Assembly: GCA_009739215.1 (NCBI GenBank)
Contig: VSJF01000009.1
Span: 496,001 to 560,000 of the forward strand
Source: Floccularia luteovirens
Taxonomy: Eukaryota > Basidiomycota > Agaricomycetes > Agaricales > Squamanitaceae
Direction: 5' to 3'
Length of the DNA stretch: 64,000 nucleotides
The position numbers and the translations under genes were made by a program. Numbering within the stretch: the first letter of the stretch is position 1; each line of letters begins with the position of its first letter. Below are positions 1-11,561 of this stretch, piece by piece. Under the pieces are notes generated by a model. It saw only the letters and a program-made list of their open reading frames with translations. It searched no databases and was not told where the DNA came from.

Positions 1-2
1 TT

Positions 3-786
3 GGGAATGTGTCTAGTGGTGGTACGACGGGAACGACGGATACTTCACAAGGAAGAGAAGGAGAGTGGATTAATATGGTTGTAAATTTCAATTTGACGTG
101 GAAGACTTCTTGTTTGGAGATTTTGAATTATGTGAGTGCTTCTCAAGGGGTCACAATTCTAATTCTGATCCATATACGTATATAGTTCACCGAGCGTACA
201 CCAGGTTCTATTATAGAAGAACGACAAGCTTCAATTGTTTGGAGATTCTGGACCGGATCGTCTGATGACGATTGCGCAGATAGACAATGGGCGAGGCGAC
301 AAGCTGCGGAAGCTCAGAACCATATATTTGATAGGTACTGTCATCCATCCAAATTTTGAGTTTTTCTAAATGAATCCATTTATATCACACAGCCTGGGCG
401 AGCGATACGGCCTTCGCATAGTACCCGGTAAAAACAGTTTCCTAGTCCTCCCCAACAACATATCTCGATCAACAGCCGTCGGAGCAATCCTTCACCCAGG
501 AGGACCCTCCCGATCCCCCTTCTCCGGCCATGCATCATGGGCATCACCCGACGCATATCTCAGCAACTCTTCATCTTCATCAATGATCACTACAGGTGGT
601 ACAAGTAATTTCAGAGAATTGGATTTCGTACTCGCGGTTAGTTCGGATGAGAAATTATTGAGGAGGTTGAATGACTTTGAAGGAGCGGAAACTGTTAGTA
701 CTAGCGGGAAAGGAACTGATGCGAGGTGGAGAGTTGAACCCAGTGAGGTTGTGAGTGTTTTGAGAGCTTTAGCTGGAGTTGTTTAA
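3..786 (+). CDS. TPS2: Trehalose-6-phosphate synthase/phosphatase, C-terminal part (5' end off window)
   Basis: This is the 3' part of a gene that begins left of the window. Three exons join in frame: 3-131, 186-334 and 393-786, with introns of 54 and 58 bp. The joined product contains FTERTPGS, then EERQASIVWRFW, then GERYGLRIVPGKNSF and SRSTAVGAILHPGG, which match the C-terminal phosphatase region of fungal Tps2-type proteins. That enzyme removes phosphate from trehalose-6-phosphate in the cytosolic stress-protectant pathway. The stop codon is at the end of exon 3. The N-terminal glycosyltransferase-like domain cannot be seen. TPS2 is favoured over TPS1 because TPS1 lacks this C-terminal module, but a regulatory TPS3/TSL1-like subunit cannot be ruled out without the catalytic motifs. 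Confidence 0.8.
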
Positions 787-1831
787 TCTTTCATGAAGTC
801 GAGAAGAGAGGAACGATTTATTTTGTAGGTTAAAGAAGTAGAATATAGGTAGAAATCCATGTGCATGTAGTTTTTATTTTGTAGAAATCTGGATGTTTGA
901 AATAACGGAAATGCGGAATACGTTTTCAAAACTTATCACATCACTCTTTCCTTCTCTTTCACGCCTCCCCGCAGAAAAATCTTCGTAGTTTGTAGGTCAT
1001 GTAATTGGTATAAATGACATGAATTGTAGATATATAAATATGTAGATGCGGAATATGTTCTTGTTGGAGATGAGTATGTACGAGGTAAATTGCAGAATGT
1101 GCAACTGTAATGTTCGACTGATGACATGCACATGAGAAAGATGCAGAGATAGAATACAGGCTGTAAAACCGAGTGAGGGGTTAGAAATGGATATAAACAA
1201 AATGATAATGCAAGTCATGAGAGGGCGTCGAGCAGTGTTATCGTGACAGGCATATAAGCATGGGTGGGCTGGGTGGTAAACGCCTCCTAGATGGTGGACG
1301 TACCCTATTGGATATTAAACGGTGATGGAGTTAGCTGGGTCCTTGGGGTGGTTGGGAACACGGGTAACGATGAAAGGTGTTCCACATCAGTCAGAGGGAA
1401 CCGAAGGTTGCGCCATGACAAATGAGCTGCGCATCCATAAATAGCAGAACATATATGCTCGTGTCTGCCCTTCATGGCTTTAACACAGATACACAAACGC
1501 CCAAACCCCTAGCGATGTGGGTCTAGCAGGGGACCCATACTCTCCAAGCGAGGCACTAGCTATCTACAATGGAACAAATGAATAAGCGACAACGCTGGGA
1601 TGGCTGCCAGGCTGGTTGGAGCCTTGTATAGCGTAGTTGTCGCGATAGTCATTATGGCGGTGGCGAGTGAAGGAGTAATTGTGGTAGGGGAGAGGACGCC
1701 GAGTAGACAAGAGATAAGGTAGGGACATCCTTGATGAATAAGGGTTGTTGACTGGAGTTTAGTGAAAATGCGGTGGATAATGGTGTGGGAAGTCGGGGTG
1801 TAGATGACAGAAACAATTGGAACCAAAATAT
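787..1831. other. Gene-free interval
   Basis: The interval lies between two convergent genes. Only short open frames without recognisable protein features occur, so it probably holds the two 3' UTRs plus spacer. I see no RNA gene or repeat. Confidence 0.5.
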
Positions 1832-3759
1832 TCAGATCTTCAGCTCTCTGAATCCTCTGACATCAACGCGACCAGTCCCATTCCTCCTCCATTCTTCTTT
1901 GTCACCTTCTTCTCCGGTACCGTCCCGAGCTCCAGTCCAGCCCTTCCATCGCCCGCCCGGAATAACGATTTTACCAGCTCCTACTTTTGGGTCTCCATGT
2001 TGTCCTCCCCGCTTTGGCGCTTTGCGGGGAGATACTCCAACGACACGTGGTTTAGGCAATCCGAGCGTCTTGCGTTGTCTGCGCGTCAATGGCTTTTCAT
2101 ACACATCTTGTTTCTCTTCAGGAGGTGGGGAAGGTGTAGAGGCAGAGGATGACGAGGCTGAAGACAATACCGAAAGTGGAGAAGAAGAAGAGGATGGGAG
2201 GGAGAGTTCTGGTGTCTTGTCATCATCATCATCTTCCTCTTCGGCATCCTCGTCTCTTGAACTATCATCGCCTACATGAGTTTCCATCAGCTTTCTGGTG
2301 CGCAGAATTTATTTCCACTTGGCATTTACCATCTATGTCCTCTACTTCCATCGGCGCGCTTGGTGGCAAAACCTTGTCGACAACATTACCCCCTCTACGC
2401 CTTGTACGCTTTCCACCCTCACGCTCTTGTTCCTCTTCTCCAGGCACTTGCACCTGATTCATCATAAGAGCGCTTTGGAGAGCGCGTACTCCGGTGTACT
2501 TGCAAATGTGGGGCAGATACTCCTTTGGTAAGAGAAGTCGGCTTTATTGATGATATTCTGGAAGCTACTGACGCAGATGAAGATGGAGGGTGTGAAGGTG
2601 TGGGCGATGTAGCCCGTGAATCAGGAAGTGGGACTGAGATGGGATCTAAGTGTTGAGTAGATGAAGAAGATATAGAAGACAGTGAAGAAAAAGAGGATGT
2701 TTTTGATGTCGGCTTGGCTGCAGAAAGCCGCAACCGGATTGTTGGTGACATTTCAGCATCTTGGCCCTTTATAACATCTATTGCCTTGTCTTTATGTTCG
2801 CCTTGCATCCGGATTTTTTCTTCTCTCAGACGGCTCTTGCGTTTCCTTCTCTCGGCGCTCACGTTCTTTCAAGGGCTTCTCACGTGTAGGTACTTCAGGC
2901 TCTGGAGGTGGAGGTGTCTCTTTCACCTTGGGTAGTCCTGTATGCGGACCACTGAAGATTACGGATAGAAGAGAAATGTTCGTAATCATGATATCTGAGA
3001 AGACGATTAACAAGAGAAGGGGAAAAGAGGCGATGTAACGCACGCGACATATATTGTTCCACCCTCCTCACCACCTTGAGGATCATCATTGTCGTTCTGA
3101 GAGTCAGCACGTTTCTTATCTCTCATCAGGTGGCGCATATCGCGCTCACTCTTGGGTGAGTCAGTACTAGTGTCGTTCTGAGATGTGAAATCGCCTCCTG
3201 CGTTCCATTCAATAACATAAACAAGGCCGGGTTGGATAACCTTGACATTATATCGCATCAAATGAGCAAACGCAGAAAGTTCCATATGACCTCCGTAAGT
3301 CCCTGGTAGTAGAACAAGTGTCAGTATATGCGCATATAGCGATAGGCTAGAATACTGGACACACCGTTCTCACGCATACATTTCAAATGAACATCAAGTC
3401 CCCGCTCATCTTCCACAAATGGCTCATAGCGCGGGCCATGGGCAGCGATCCAGTCGCATATGTCACGGCGGACTTGGGCATACTTCGATGGTGAGCCATA
3501 GAGTTGATCTGAGAGGGCACGGAAGAGGCAGTTGCCATCTCCAACTGTTGCGGCGGCATAGAGCCCGAGAGCGCGAAGCTGAGCGGTTAGTAATTGCGAG
3601 GACTGTTCGGGATCGGAGAGTAACTGTGGGTCACGAGACCATAAAGTCACGAGAGTTCAAGTTAGCGTTGGTTCGAGTCGAATGGAGGACGCGGAGTGAG
3701 ACATAACATACGCGTGCTTTGCTGGACCGGGTCGTGCGCGATCGAACTAGAAATACCAT
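1832..3759 (-). CDS. OTU-domain cysteine protease (OTUD3-like deubiquitinase); frame interrupted
   Basis: Predicted exons run from 3759 down: 3712-3759, 3365-3623, 3044-3302, 2330-2994 and 1832-2271. Exon 2 carries the OTU catalytic motif DGNCLFRA with its Asp and Cys. The end of the OTU fold is YVIEW followed by YHDYEHFSSIR, which supplies the active-site His. The protein should cleave ubiquitin chains. The C-terminal half is low-complexity: a proline and basic stretch, a Ser-rich linker, an Asp/Glu-rich run and the tail motif LTRRQRKTLGLPK. The frame must skip one base at about 2951, 2845 and 2442 to join conserved segments (SSIRNL to SGPHTGL; RERREK to RKSRLREEK; SYDESGASA to GEEEQE). These may be sequence errors rather than real lesions. 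The first exon is short and its ATG is tentative. Confidence 0.72.
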
Positions 3760-4432
3760 ATAAAAAAGTAAAAATGAAGTCAGTTTGTGGTGAAAATTTC
3801 TAAGTTCGATCACACCATCAGACGGAAGTAGCCAGAGTTAACCTAGGCACTGCCCTCGTCTGGGATGGAGATGAAGGTTGTTTGCAGGCATGTTACTCAC
3901 GTTGTACAGGGGCTCGCTGGCTGCGCTTTCCGGAGCCCATATATTGTGAAGAAGAGATGAAGGGGATGAAGGAGAGGGGTGGAGCACTGAAGCGTTGGGA
4001 AGATGATGGGGGATGATGGTGGTTGCAAGCTGACCCTTGTTGGACCATCCGGGGTCTCGGATTGATGCGAGGACCCCGGATAGCAAGCGGGTGTTCTGTC
4101 CCGGAACCGGGTAGAGTCTTTTACAGGCAATGCAACAAATCACAGATAGCGAGGATAGCACGTTAGTCACCGCTTGAGACAGCGTGAAAGCTAGTTTACA
4201 GTTATGATCCACAACTTGCAAAAGAAGTTGTGTAGTTACAAGTAACGCAAAATTACCAAATACAGGTGATGGATATAAAAGTCCGCAAACCATTCGGTAT
4301 AACAAAGTCTGCTGATTGATGGCACAAATCCCTGAGTGGCCTCCTAGCAGCGCAGTCCGCAGCTACTCCAAAGCTGTTCAAAACCACATCCTTAATTGAA
4401 ATATTTCAGCGTTCCTTGCTTAAACACTTGAC
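3760..4432. other. Divergent intergenic region
   Basis: This interval separates the 5' ends of the OTU gene (left, minus) and the F-box-like gene (right, plus), so it should hold both promoters. The open frame at 3838-4305 on the minus strand has no recognisable features. No distinct TATA or CCAAT arrangement stands out. Confidence 0.4.
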
Positions 4433-5516
4433 ATGATTCTCGATGAGAAAATCCTCTCTCCACCACCGTACGTCGCCTCACAAGCAGGTCCACCCCCTTT
4501 TCCGGGTTCTTCAGGTGTAAAAGTCACATTCCGCGATCTACCTGCTCATATTCTGCTCCAAATCGTCTATTCTACCTTTCCGCAGTCAGATAGTCAAAAT
4601 GAGGGGAAAATTGAGCGCCAGCGCCGGACTTTACTGTGGCTAACAAATAGTCTACGTTTAGTCAATCGCGCTTGCTACATTGGTATGTCTTCTATTCCTA
4701 TTCAACATACGGCGCAAAATATAACACTAACATTTACCCGACCTGTCAGCTTGCATGCATGTTTTGCGCTCAACATATCTTCCCGCCTATCAATCACTGA
4801 TACGACCGCCATATACATCTGATCCCTTCCCAACTCCTCAATCAAACTCTTCTTCCTACTCGATACCTTCGTACTCTCTAACCCCTTCTCCAACGCCTCT
4901 TCAAACTCTGCAGAGAGAGACTCCTGTTCTTGACAGATTTATAGCACTCAAAGTCAGGCAAGATGTCTTCTCCGATGATTCTGAACTTCATTTAGAACGC
5001 AAAGATCTTTACAAGGATATTTTCGACCTCCTACAGCCACGTGCACGGCTGGAAGATCTCGTTAGACACTATGGTTGCCGCAATGGCGTAATCTCTATTA
5101 GTGCTCGGCCCCCTAGTGCCTTGAGCTCACGGAATGGTAGTGCAGTCACCCTCCCTTCCACACCCATACCTTCATCCCCTGGGCCTTCTGCACCATCTCC
5201 AACCTCTGCAACACCGCGGAAACCTATTAGCTCCCGTGCAACAGCATTCCTGTCTTCTCTCACATCCTCCAAATCATCCAGTTCACCCCAACCTCCTTCC
5301 GAGGTTCAGCAAACCCCTGCTAAACATGAACCACAAATTACGCCCATCCCATTCTCTTGTCTTTCTATATCCTTTGGCCCTCGTAATGCAACACTCATCA
5401 TAAATGCTGGTACACAACACCGTCGTTCTCTGGTACATGTTGTGCGCACACGAGATGATAGGCTCGAAGATATCGCCAAACGCCTTGTCCACGAGCTTTA
5501 CCTCCTGTCCGCTTAG
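4433..5516 (+). CDS. Conserved fungal protein with F-box-like N-terminus, function unknown
   Basis: There are two exons, 4433-4682 and 4750-5516, joined across a 67-bp intron (phase 1) that restores ACMHVLRSTYLPAYQS. The first 80 residues contain VTFRDLPAHILLQIVYSTFP followed by a WLTNSLRLVNRA segment. This resembles an F-box-like helical module, which in other proteins recruits Skp1 to a ubiquitin ligase. The middle is a Ser/Pro-rich, probably disordered linker (about residues 200-290). The C-terminus returns to a folded-looking segment with FGPRNATLIINAG and a final helix, VHELYLLSA. I do not recognise a named family. The clean splice and single open frame make it a real gene. A ubiquitin-ligase role is only an inference from the N-terminus. 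Confidence 0.75.
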
Positions 5517-5980
5517 TCTTTTTTGTGGATGAGACGGTAGGAACATTGCTACCTTAACTCCATTAATTGAGCAGTTGAGGGGATAGAAGTGTCTTCCTAC
5601 CCCATCCTTGCACTTGACGAGACACTCACTGAGCGGGCTGCCTGCGATCTTGAAGGACACTATCTAGGACCACGAACTATAATCTTGGTATGTTATGTAT
5701 AAGTATTTACATTCCGTTCCACTTCATACACTCTTGTTATCACTGACAAGATATGGCAAGAAAAAAATGTATCCTGTTTTTTCATGACTAGTAAACTCTA
5801 AAATTTCCATGTCAATCTTAACTTATTAAACTACCTCCATACCCCAGACCCACCTTAATACCATATAATTCTACGCACGTTCCCCCCACAAAATAAAAAT
5901 ATGACTACACCATGGTGGCGCATATCAATGGAGTCGAAAGCTTTGTTTCCATTTCTGTCTCTCAATGTCATTATGCCGTA
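5517..5980. other. Intergenic spacer before MITE
   Basis: AT-rich spacer holding the 3' UTR of the preceding gene. I see no gene or repeat up to the GTA that forms the left target duplication of the MITE. Confidence 0.45.
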
Positions 5981-6491
5981 CACTACGGGCGCCCATACCT
6001 GTTTCGGTCGGAAACAGGTATTATGAAAAATGTTTTCTGTTTCTCACGGCCTTTTTTTATGAGAAAAAGGTTATTTGTTTCTGGGTGAAAAAGATAGAGA
6101 AAAAGATAACATTTTTCTGAGCTATTTCTGGTAGAAATAGGTATTCTTTATCTGATTCTTTTTCTACTAGAAACAGAAATATTATTTCTGATGAAAAAAA
6201 AAAGTGAAAAAGGCATCTATTTCCAGCAGAAAAAGGCATGTTCCTTTGTTAGCAGGTATTCTTTTTCCTATCTTTTTCTGCTAGAAATAGAATCCCTGTT
6301 TCTAGTAGAAAAATGATAAGATAAAGAATTCCTGTTTCTACCAGAAATAGTTCATAAAAAGATAACCTTTTTTGTATTTTTTTTCTGGCACAAACAGGAA
6401 ATCTTTTTCTCAAAGAAAAAGAGTGTGAGAAACAGTAAACATTTTTCATAATACCTGTTTCCGACTGAAACAGGTATGGGCGCCCGTAGTG
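5981..6491. mobile_element. CACTA-type non-autonomous transposon (MITE), 511 bp
   Basis: The element starts CACTACGGGCGCCCATACC at 5981 and ends with its inverted copy at 6491. The terminal inverted repeats agree over about 66 bp with two mismatches, and more loosely to about 88 bp. It is flanked by a direct GTA at 5978-5980 and 6492-6494. A CACTA terminus plus a 3-bp target duplication is the hallmark of the CACTA/EnSpm class. No coding frame is present, so it must be moved in trans. Each terminus holds a small hairpin (ACCTGTTTC, spacer, GAAACAGGT). The interior is filled with palindromic motifs of the form TTTCTnnnAGAAA, near 6128, 6165, 6277, 6299 and 6331. Near-identical ends and an intact duplication suggest a recent insertion. 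Confidence 0.9.
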
Positions 6492-6522
6492 GTATGAAAG
6501 TAAAGGTCACGTGATAAGTAGG

Positions 6523-6849
6523 TGTCAGGAACCTGACATCTCCGCACCTCATGGAACACACGGACATGTCACCACGGACTTCATTCCATGGACATAAGTG
6601 GATATCACGGACTTTCATTCTATTTTAACCTTAAGTCATGTTTTAACTCATGTCAATTTCCCTTTTAAATTCCCTTTATCCTATTATTGTTATCTCCCTC
6701 ATGTTCTATCCTCCATGTGGAGATAACAATTCTTCACTGTATTTAAGCTACATATATTGTAATTATTCTGTAGCTTGAATATCGAATAAGACTCGTAATC
6801 ACTCTGTTCTCCGTCCCTCTCATCCATCTCTCTTCCTCCGTCCCTTACA
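6523..6849 (+). repeat. LTR-like segment, possible solo or degenerate LTR
   Basis: The segment begins TGTCAGGAACCTGACA and could end at CCCTTACA, giving the TG...CA borders of an LTR. Inside are a TATTTAAG box near 6740, a stretch resembling a transcription start and polyadenylation region (GAATAAG near 6784) and a pyrimidine-rich end. I find no matching target duplication, no second copy in the window and no retrotransposon coding region, so the borders and identity are tentative. Confidence 0.35.
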
Positions 6850-7921
6850 GGACATTCCCCTCCGTTCCTGCAAGTAAGACATGGAAGTCAGCAGGGCGCA
6901 ACGGACATTGTTGAAGCCACATCTTAACATCATCCTACAAGTATCTCCGCATTCACGGAGATTGTATTGAAGTCAGCTCTTGACAGTAGGAGCGGGAATT
7001 TGAGGAATCATCATACTGTATCTCCGCAACAGTAAGAACTTGTTTTTATAGAAATAGAAATATCGATATGCATATGTGGACTACAAATCAGAAAGTTACG
7101 GCACCTTTCATATTCATCAGTCACCATTTTCAGATCCCTATGTACTACGGTACTACTCAAGTGTCATGTGTAGTCCGTAGTATGAATTTGAAAGGCCAGA
7201 ATTGTACTAGTAATATTGCTTTGTAGTTTGCATAATAGTATCTATATAAGACCTGTGGTGGGTGTGGTAACTTCTAACAATGGCAAAGATATGGTAGAGT
7301 ACCTTGGTGGTGACTGCACTGATGTTGTAGCAGTAGATTCACAAAGCTCGGACCCCTGGGATGCCACCAAAGAGTTTGAAATTATTATCATTAGGGTGTA
7401 TGAATCCGCTCTGGAGAGGACGGAACATTGGGGAAGTACAGATACGACAGAGTTATGTCTGGAGAGCCGAGCCTGGGTTGATAAACGTCTGTAGACCGAC
7501 ATGTGTTGACTGTGCCCCCTTCCCTCTCACATGAACTGCTGAAGCTTGATCAGGGCTTGGGAAATAGCAGAAATTGGTGTTTTTTGGCATGTGTAATAGG
7601 GTATATCCGAAACAACTGTGCTAATTAATGTTGGCTCCACTTTTTTCCACCTACATGACCCAACAAGGAGGGCCTTCCCATATGGGCATTATATGGTGAA
7701 ATGTGAGAATCCCGAGCGCATGCGCGCAACAGATTCATTTTCTCTTCTCTTGCAGGTTCTGGGCTCTAGTTAGTGCTCAGAGCTCGGCACATAATTGCTA
7801 GTGCCATTCTGGTGAAATATTATGCATGTCTAAGCTCAAGCATTTTGTGAGGAGAATTAAGAAATATCAAACAGTCCGATTTTTCAAAAATAAAAATAGC
7901 TGTGGTAATTTCTGACTTATA
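6850..7921. other. Non-coding interval downstream of LTR-like segment
   Basis: The first 200 bp repeat short phrases about a tatctccgca motif and may belong to a decayed retroelement. The open frame at 7216-7494 (plus) gives a 92-residue product with no recognisable motif. I would not call a gene here. Confidence 0.35.
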
Positions 7922-8152
7922 GTTATTGGCTTAATCATTGGTAGTTTGCTTGTATCCTTCACGTCCTGGCCTTGGGTTTTCTATTCGATCGCCACAGTCA
8001 CTTTCGTCATCTCTTTTTTAATTCTCATATTTGTCCCAGCTGTCAAGAAGCTTCGTTTGACTATGGCTGAACAGATGCACCGAATTAGGAGATTGGACTT
8101 AGTGGGCGTTGTGACAGTGGTCATTGCTCCACTTTGCAATGTTCTGATATAA
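7922..8152 (+). pseudogene. MFS multidrug-type transporter relic
   Basis: The frame reads VIGLIIGSLL, then SFTSWPWVFYSIATV and a second hydrophobic helix, then MAEQMHRIRRLDLVGVV. This order of two transmembrane helices, a cytosolic loop with RRLD and the start of the next helix matches the middle of a 14-helix MFS drug transporter. Only about 75 residues remain. The frame stops inside the third helix, and nothing comparable follows apart from a short hydrophobic stretch near 8260. It lies between mobile elements, so insertion and decay explain it well. Confidence 0.6.
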
Positions 8153-8951
8153 TTGTCAGGTACACTGAGAACACATACTGAACCGTTGTGCTCGAATCTG
8201 GGCAGACCATTATGGAATTCAATCAAACCACTAGTATACTTACACTCTGCAAGCACAAATTTTATGATAATTGCGACTGGAGTGATAATTATACCAGATA
8301 CCGGGTGAAACTACTATTTTGGTTTTCAAGCTTTAGGATACGGTTATATATTAAGGAATAAGCCTTAGTTGTACATGAGTTGTCCCAGACAATATCAGTG
8401 GGATTTGTAACATTCAACTCTAGTCCGCTGGAAGAGTGCTGCAAAGGTCAGCTACATCGTAAAGGGTATATAGGGGAACATACCTAGTCCGATACCCGGG
8501 GGCGGGACTTTGATACGCAGCTCAATTGACATGAAGGCAGAGCTTACTACTTACTACTGATGTCGCGGCAAAATTAGGTTGAACTGTTGGCAATGGACAA
8601 TGAATCTCTCACCTTGGCGCAAGTAAATGCAAGCAATGCATGTTTGTTATGTTATCCGAATCGAAGTGTATTTATAGAAGCCTCGTATCATGACCGACGG
8701 ACATCGTAGATGCATTCATTACTATGTCGAAATTACGTGTTGGAAGGTTTAGAGATGGGTTCAAGACTCGAAGAGCGTACTGCCTAGCAAGATGTCAGTG
8801 TCGGGATAGCATTGTAGTGACTAAAACCTGCTGCTATCGCTTCCTAGAAGCATAGGGTGTTTTAGCCAAATCATTGCAGCTAAAAAAATACAAGCATAAA
8901 TTTTTAAAAAAACAAAGGAGGGTCCCAAGTCACATACACCATATATAATAG
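8153..8951. other. Gene-free interval
   Basis: AT-rich sequence between the transporter relic and the fold-back element. It contains traces of hydrophobic coding near 8260-8310 but no usable frame, and no RNA gene or further repeat was seen. Confidence 0.4.
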
Positions 8952-10288
8952 CACTCGCCAAGCAGAGTGCAGAGCCCAGGAATATCCAAAACACCGCTTC
9001 GCCCATGAACTAGACCGCTTCCCTGACTGCCAAATGTGCGGTCAGAGCGACGGTGGCATGCAACTGGCATATTATGGCAGATCAGGTCCATGGTGTAGCT
9101 GAGAGGGGCGCCCCACCTGAACCCGCACGCCATCTACTCTAGGCGTTGTGCGCAGGCCCCACGTCGCACACACAGCAGCGTGCCATCATGTACGACTGAG
9201 TCAGAGTCGGTGGTCAGAGGCCACGCTTTCTCTTGTGGTTGTATAGTTGGACAGCATGTGATTTGGATATCCTAAACTGGGAATATACCCGCCTGCATTT
9301 GTGTGGTTTTGGTGTCAGTGGACTAAGCGTTATGTGTCAAACGGTGGTTGACGTCGCTGCGATTTGGAGGTGGGTTTGCTACACCTGGTTAACGGTAATA
9401 CTAGGATACCACAATAAGACATTAATTGAAATTAAAATAACAACTCACAATGAGTACTTTTATCTCTTGGTATAGAATAACGCTAGGCGTTGAATGATGA
9501 AACGTAGAACGCTGAGAGAGCGTCGGGCGTGAAATAGTCATCTTCCATTGGGCAATAATATTGACGGGTACAAGGAAGATTAACAAAAGACATATAAACA
9601 TTTTAATGTTTGTGGGATGGCTTAAGAAGGGCTGTAAGCTCGGTAGTGCTCAACTGCGATTTTATATGTTTTCATGAGCGTGTAAGTTTGGTATTGCTTG
9701 TGCAGGACGCGTTATAATGGAACGCACGTGAAACCATTATTTCGCGCAAGCACGTGGTATAATCCAACGCGTATTTGCACCAAACAAAGCCAACTTTTCA
9801 CGGCCGGGAGCGCATACCCGGTAGATAGAATCAAAAGCCCCTTTGATTCACGACCACTTCCATCCACTCGAAGCTTGATCTGAAATAACAACTCCTCCTG
9901 GATAACATAACGCTTAGTCCACTGACACCAAAACCACACACAAGTAGGCGGGTATATTCCCAGTTTAGGATATCCAAATCACATGCTGTCCAACTATACA
10001 ACCACAAGAGAAAGCGTGGCCTCTGACCACCGACTCTGACTCAGTCGTACATGATGGCACGCTGCTGTGTGTGCGACGTGGGGCCCGCGCACAACGCCTA
10101 GAGTAGATGGCGTGCGGGTTCAGGTGGGGCGCCCCTCTCAGCTACACCATGGACCTGATCTGCCATAATATGCCAGTTGCATGCCACCGTCGCTCTGACC
10201 GCACATTTGGCAGTCAGGGAAGCGGTCTAGTTCATGGGCGAAGCGGTGTTTTGGATATTCCTGGGCTCTGTACTCTGCTTGGCGAGTG
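8952..10288. mobile_element. Fold-back element with ~390-bp terminal inverted repeats, copy A
   Basis: The segment from CACTCGCCAAGCAGAG at 8952 to about 9345 is repeated inverted at about 9895-10288 with very high identity. The identity is high enough that both arms encode the same chance peptide (MACGFRWGAPL). The 550-bp centre is unique in this copy but collinear with copy B at 34633-35577. Shared centre motifs include gttgagcactac, ggcttttgat/ggcttatggt and ataccaagagataaaagtac, so this is a repeat family and not a local palindrome. No transposase frame is present. The flanks (atataatag, gtgctgtgt) show no clear target duplication. Long inverted arms without coding capacity suggest a non-autonomous Mutator-like or fold-back transposon. 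Confidence 0.75.
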
Positions 10289-10871
10289 GTGCTGTGTTGT
10301 AGCCTGCGTAAACTATGTCTATATCTCTTATGAGATGATATTAATGCAGGCTCTCTAGTGGCAGGGTGTCTGCCTTCCTAATTGGATTTTGCAACCTCTA
10401 AACTACGGCTGATACTGGTGTCGACAACTAATATATCACGACATGTCACCTCAGCGCTGCTGGTTGCATCACAGCCCCAACTTGACAAAGAATCCGAATA
10501 TTTTACTGCGTTAGTGTCAACATGGATAATTTACCTTTCCTAATTTTTAACATGGGTCCTTCCTAGATGTTACTATTGGCTATCACTCAACTTCCGTGAG
10601 ATTGGGAGGCTATACCAGGAGTGACGGATGAACTAATATGTATTACATACCTCTTGTAATCCGCTGCAAATATATACATATGTGTGGCTTGACTTACTGT
10701 AAAATCTTACAGGTTATACGTGATCCCTATCCGTGCTTTGACAAGAGGATTCAATAAATTATCGCACAAACATAAGAGGCATCTCATCAAGTATAACGCG
10801 TAGTGTTCATGAATCGTCGTAAATTCGTTAAGAGAATCGTTATCTTCGAGGTTCTCAGGCCTCCACCCAAC
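10289..10871. other. Gene-free interval
   Basis: Spacer between the fold-back element and the 3' end of the secreted Cys-rich protein gene. No gene, RNA or repeat seen. Confidence 0.45.
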
Positions 10872-11561
10872 TTACCATAAATACGTAATCGCAAAGGAAA
10901 TGAGCCCAAATGCCACAAACAAAGGATAATGAATCTCCATCGAGAGCTCCCCAGAAACCGATTGGATAGATGAACCATTATCTGCACCAGACACATTTCC
11001 GAAAAGTGTGCTTTGCAAAGCGCATATTTTGCGCATTCCATCTACTACACTTGGTAAGTCGGTTGTGTTCAAGACATTCTGTTGATCTGTCTTGATAAAG
11101 CTATGGTTGGGGTGACAGTTAACGCACCAAATTTCGCTGGAAAGAGGGCAAATACATACCAATCAACGCATTGCGGATATACCGCTTGGAATGTGTCCGC
11201 ACAAGCACACTTTATGACATCAATGAATGCTCCTGGGTTGAATATTATCTGTTTGTCTGGTTAATACCGATTATTATCATAAACGGTTCATTAAATACCA
11301 TGGTAAAGTTGGCCAATACTGGTGCCGCCTGAGCGCAGCTGTTGATACTACTGTAGTCCTGTTTCCATAGGTCAACAATGCACTTGAAACGGACTAAACC
11401 CTAAGCCAGACCTTTGCACAAATAGGACACGAAGGTACGTCATCAGGGAACACAGGGTCTGTTCTGCGTTGCAAAGTAGCAGAGATGGGTGACATCGGTG
11501 TTGCATTAATGAAACAGAATGGAAGGAGGAACATGACAAAGAGTGCTGCGAACGAACGCAT
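10872..11561 (-). CDS. Small secreted Cys-rich protein with C-terminal hydrophobic anchor
   Basis: Four exons join in frame: 11412-11561, 11299-11358, 11160-11248 and 10872-11100. The start MRSFAALFVMFLLPF is a clear signal peptide. The mature part has a spaced cysteine pattern: CPIC, NSC, KCAC, CVDC and ICAL. Conserved-looking phrases are FNPGAFIDVIKCAC and PQCVDCF. The last 20 residues are hydrophobic (PLFVAFGLISFAITYLW) and preceded by a Ser/Gly-rich stretch, as in GPI-anchored fungal cell-surface proteins. I do not recognise a named family. Its role is unknown, with surface or wall attachment inferred from the two termini. All three introns are 50-60 bp with normal signals. Confidence 0.78.

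Noticed and set aside
3838..4305. 155-residue minus-strand frame between the OTU and F-box-like genes
   Set aside because: Low conservation-type features, no domain and position in a shared promoter region.
8930..10358. Three similar short frames starting MACGFRWGAP or MACEFRWGAP (8930, 10107, 34620)
   Set aside because: They recur only because the element's inverted arms recur. There is no evidence of selection on the protein, and the frames end at the element border.
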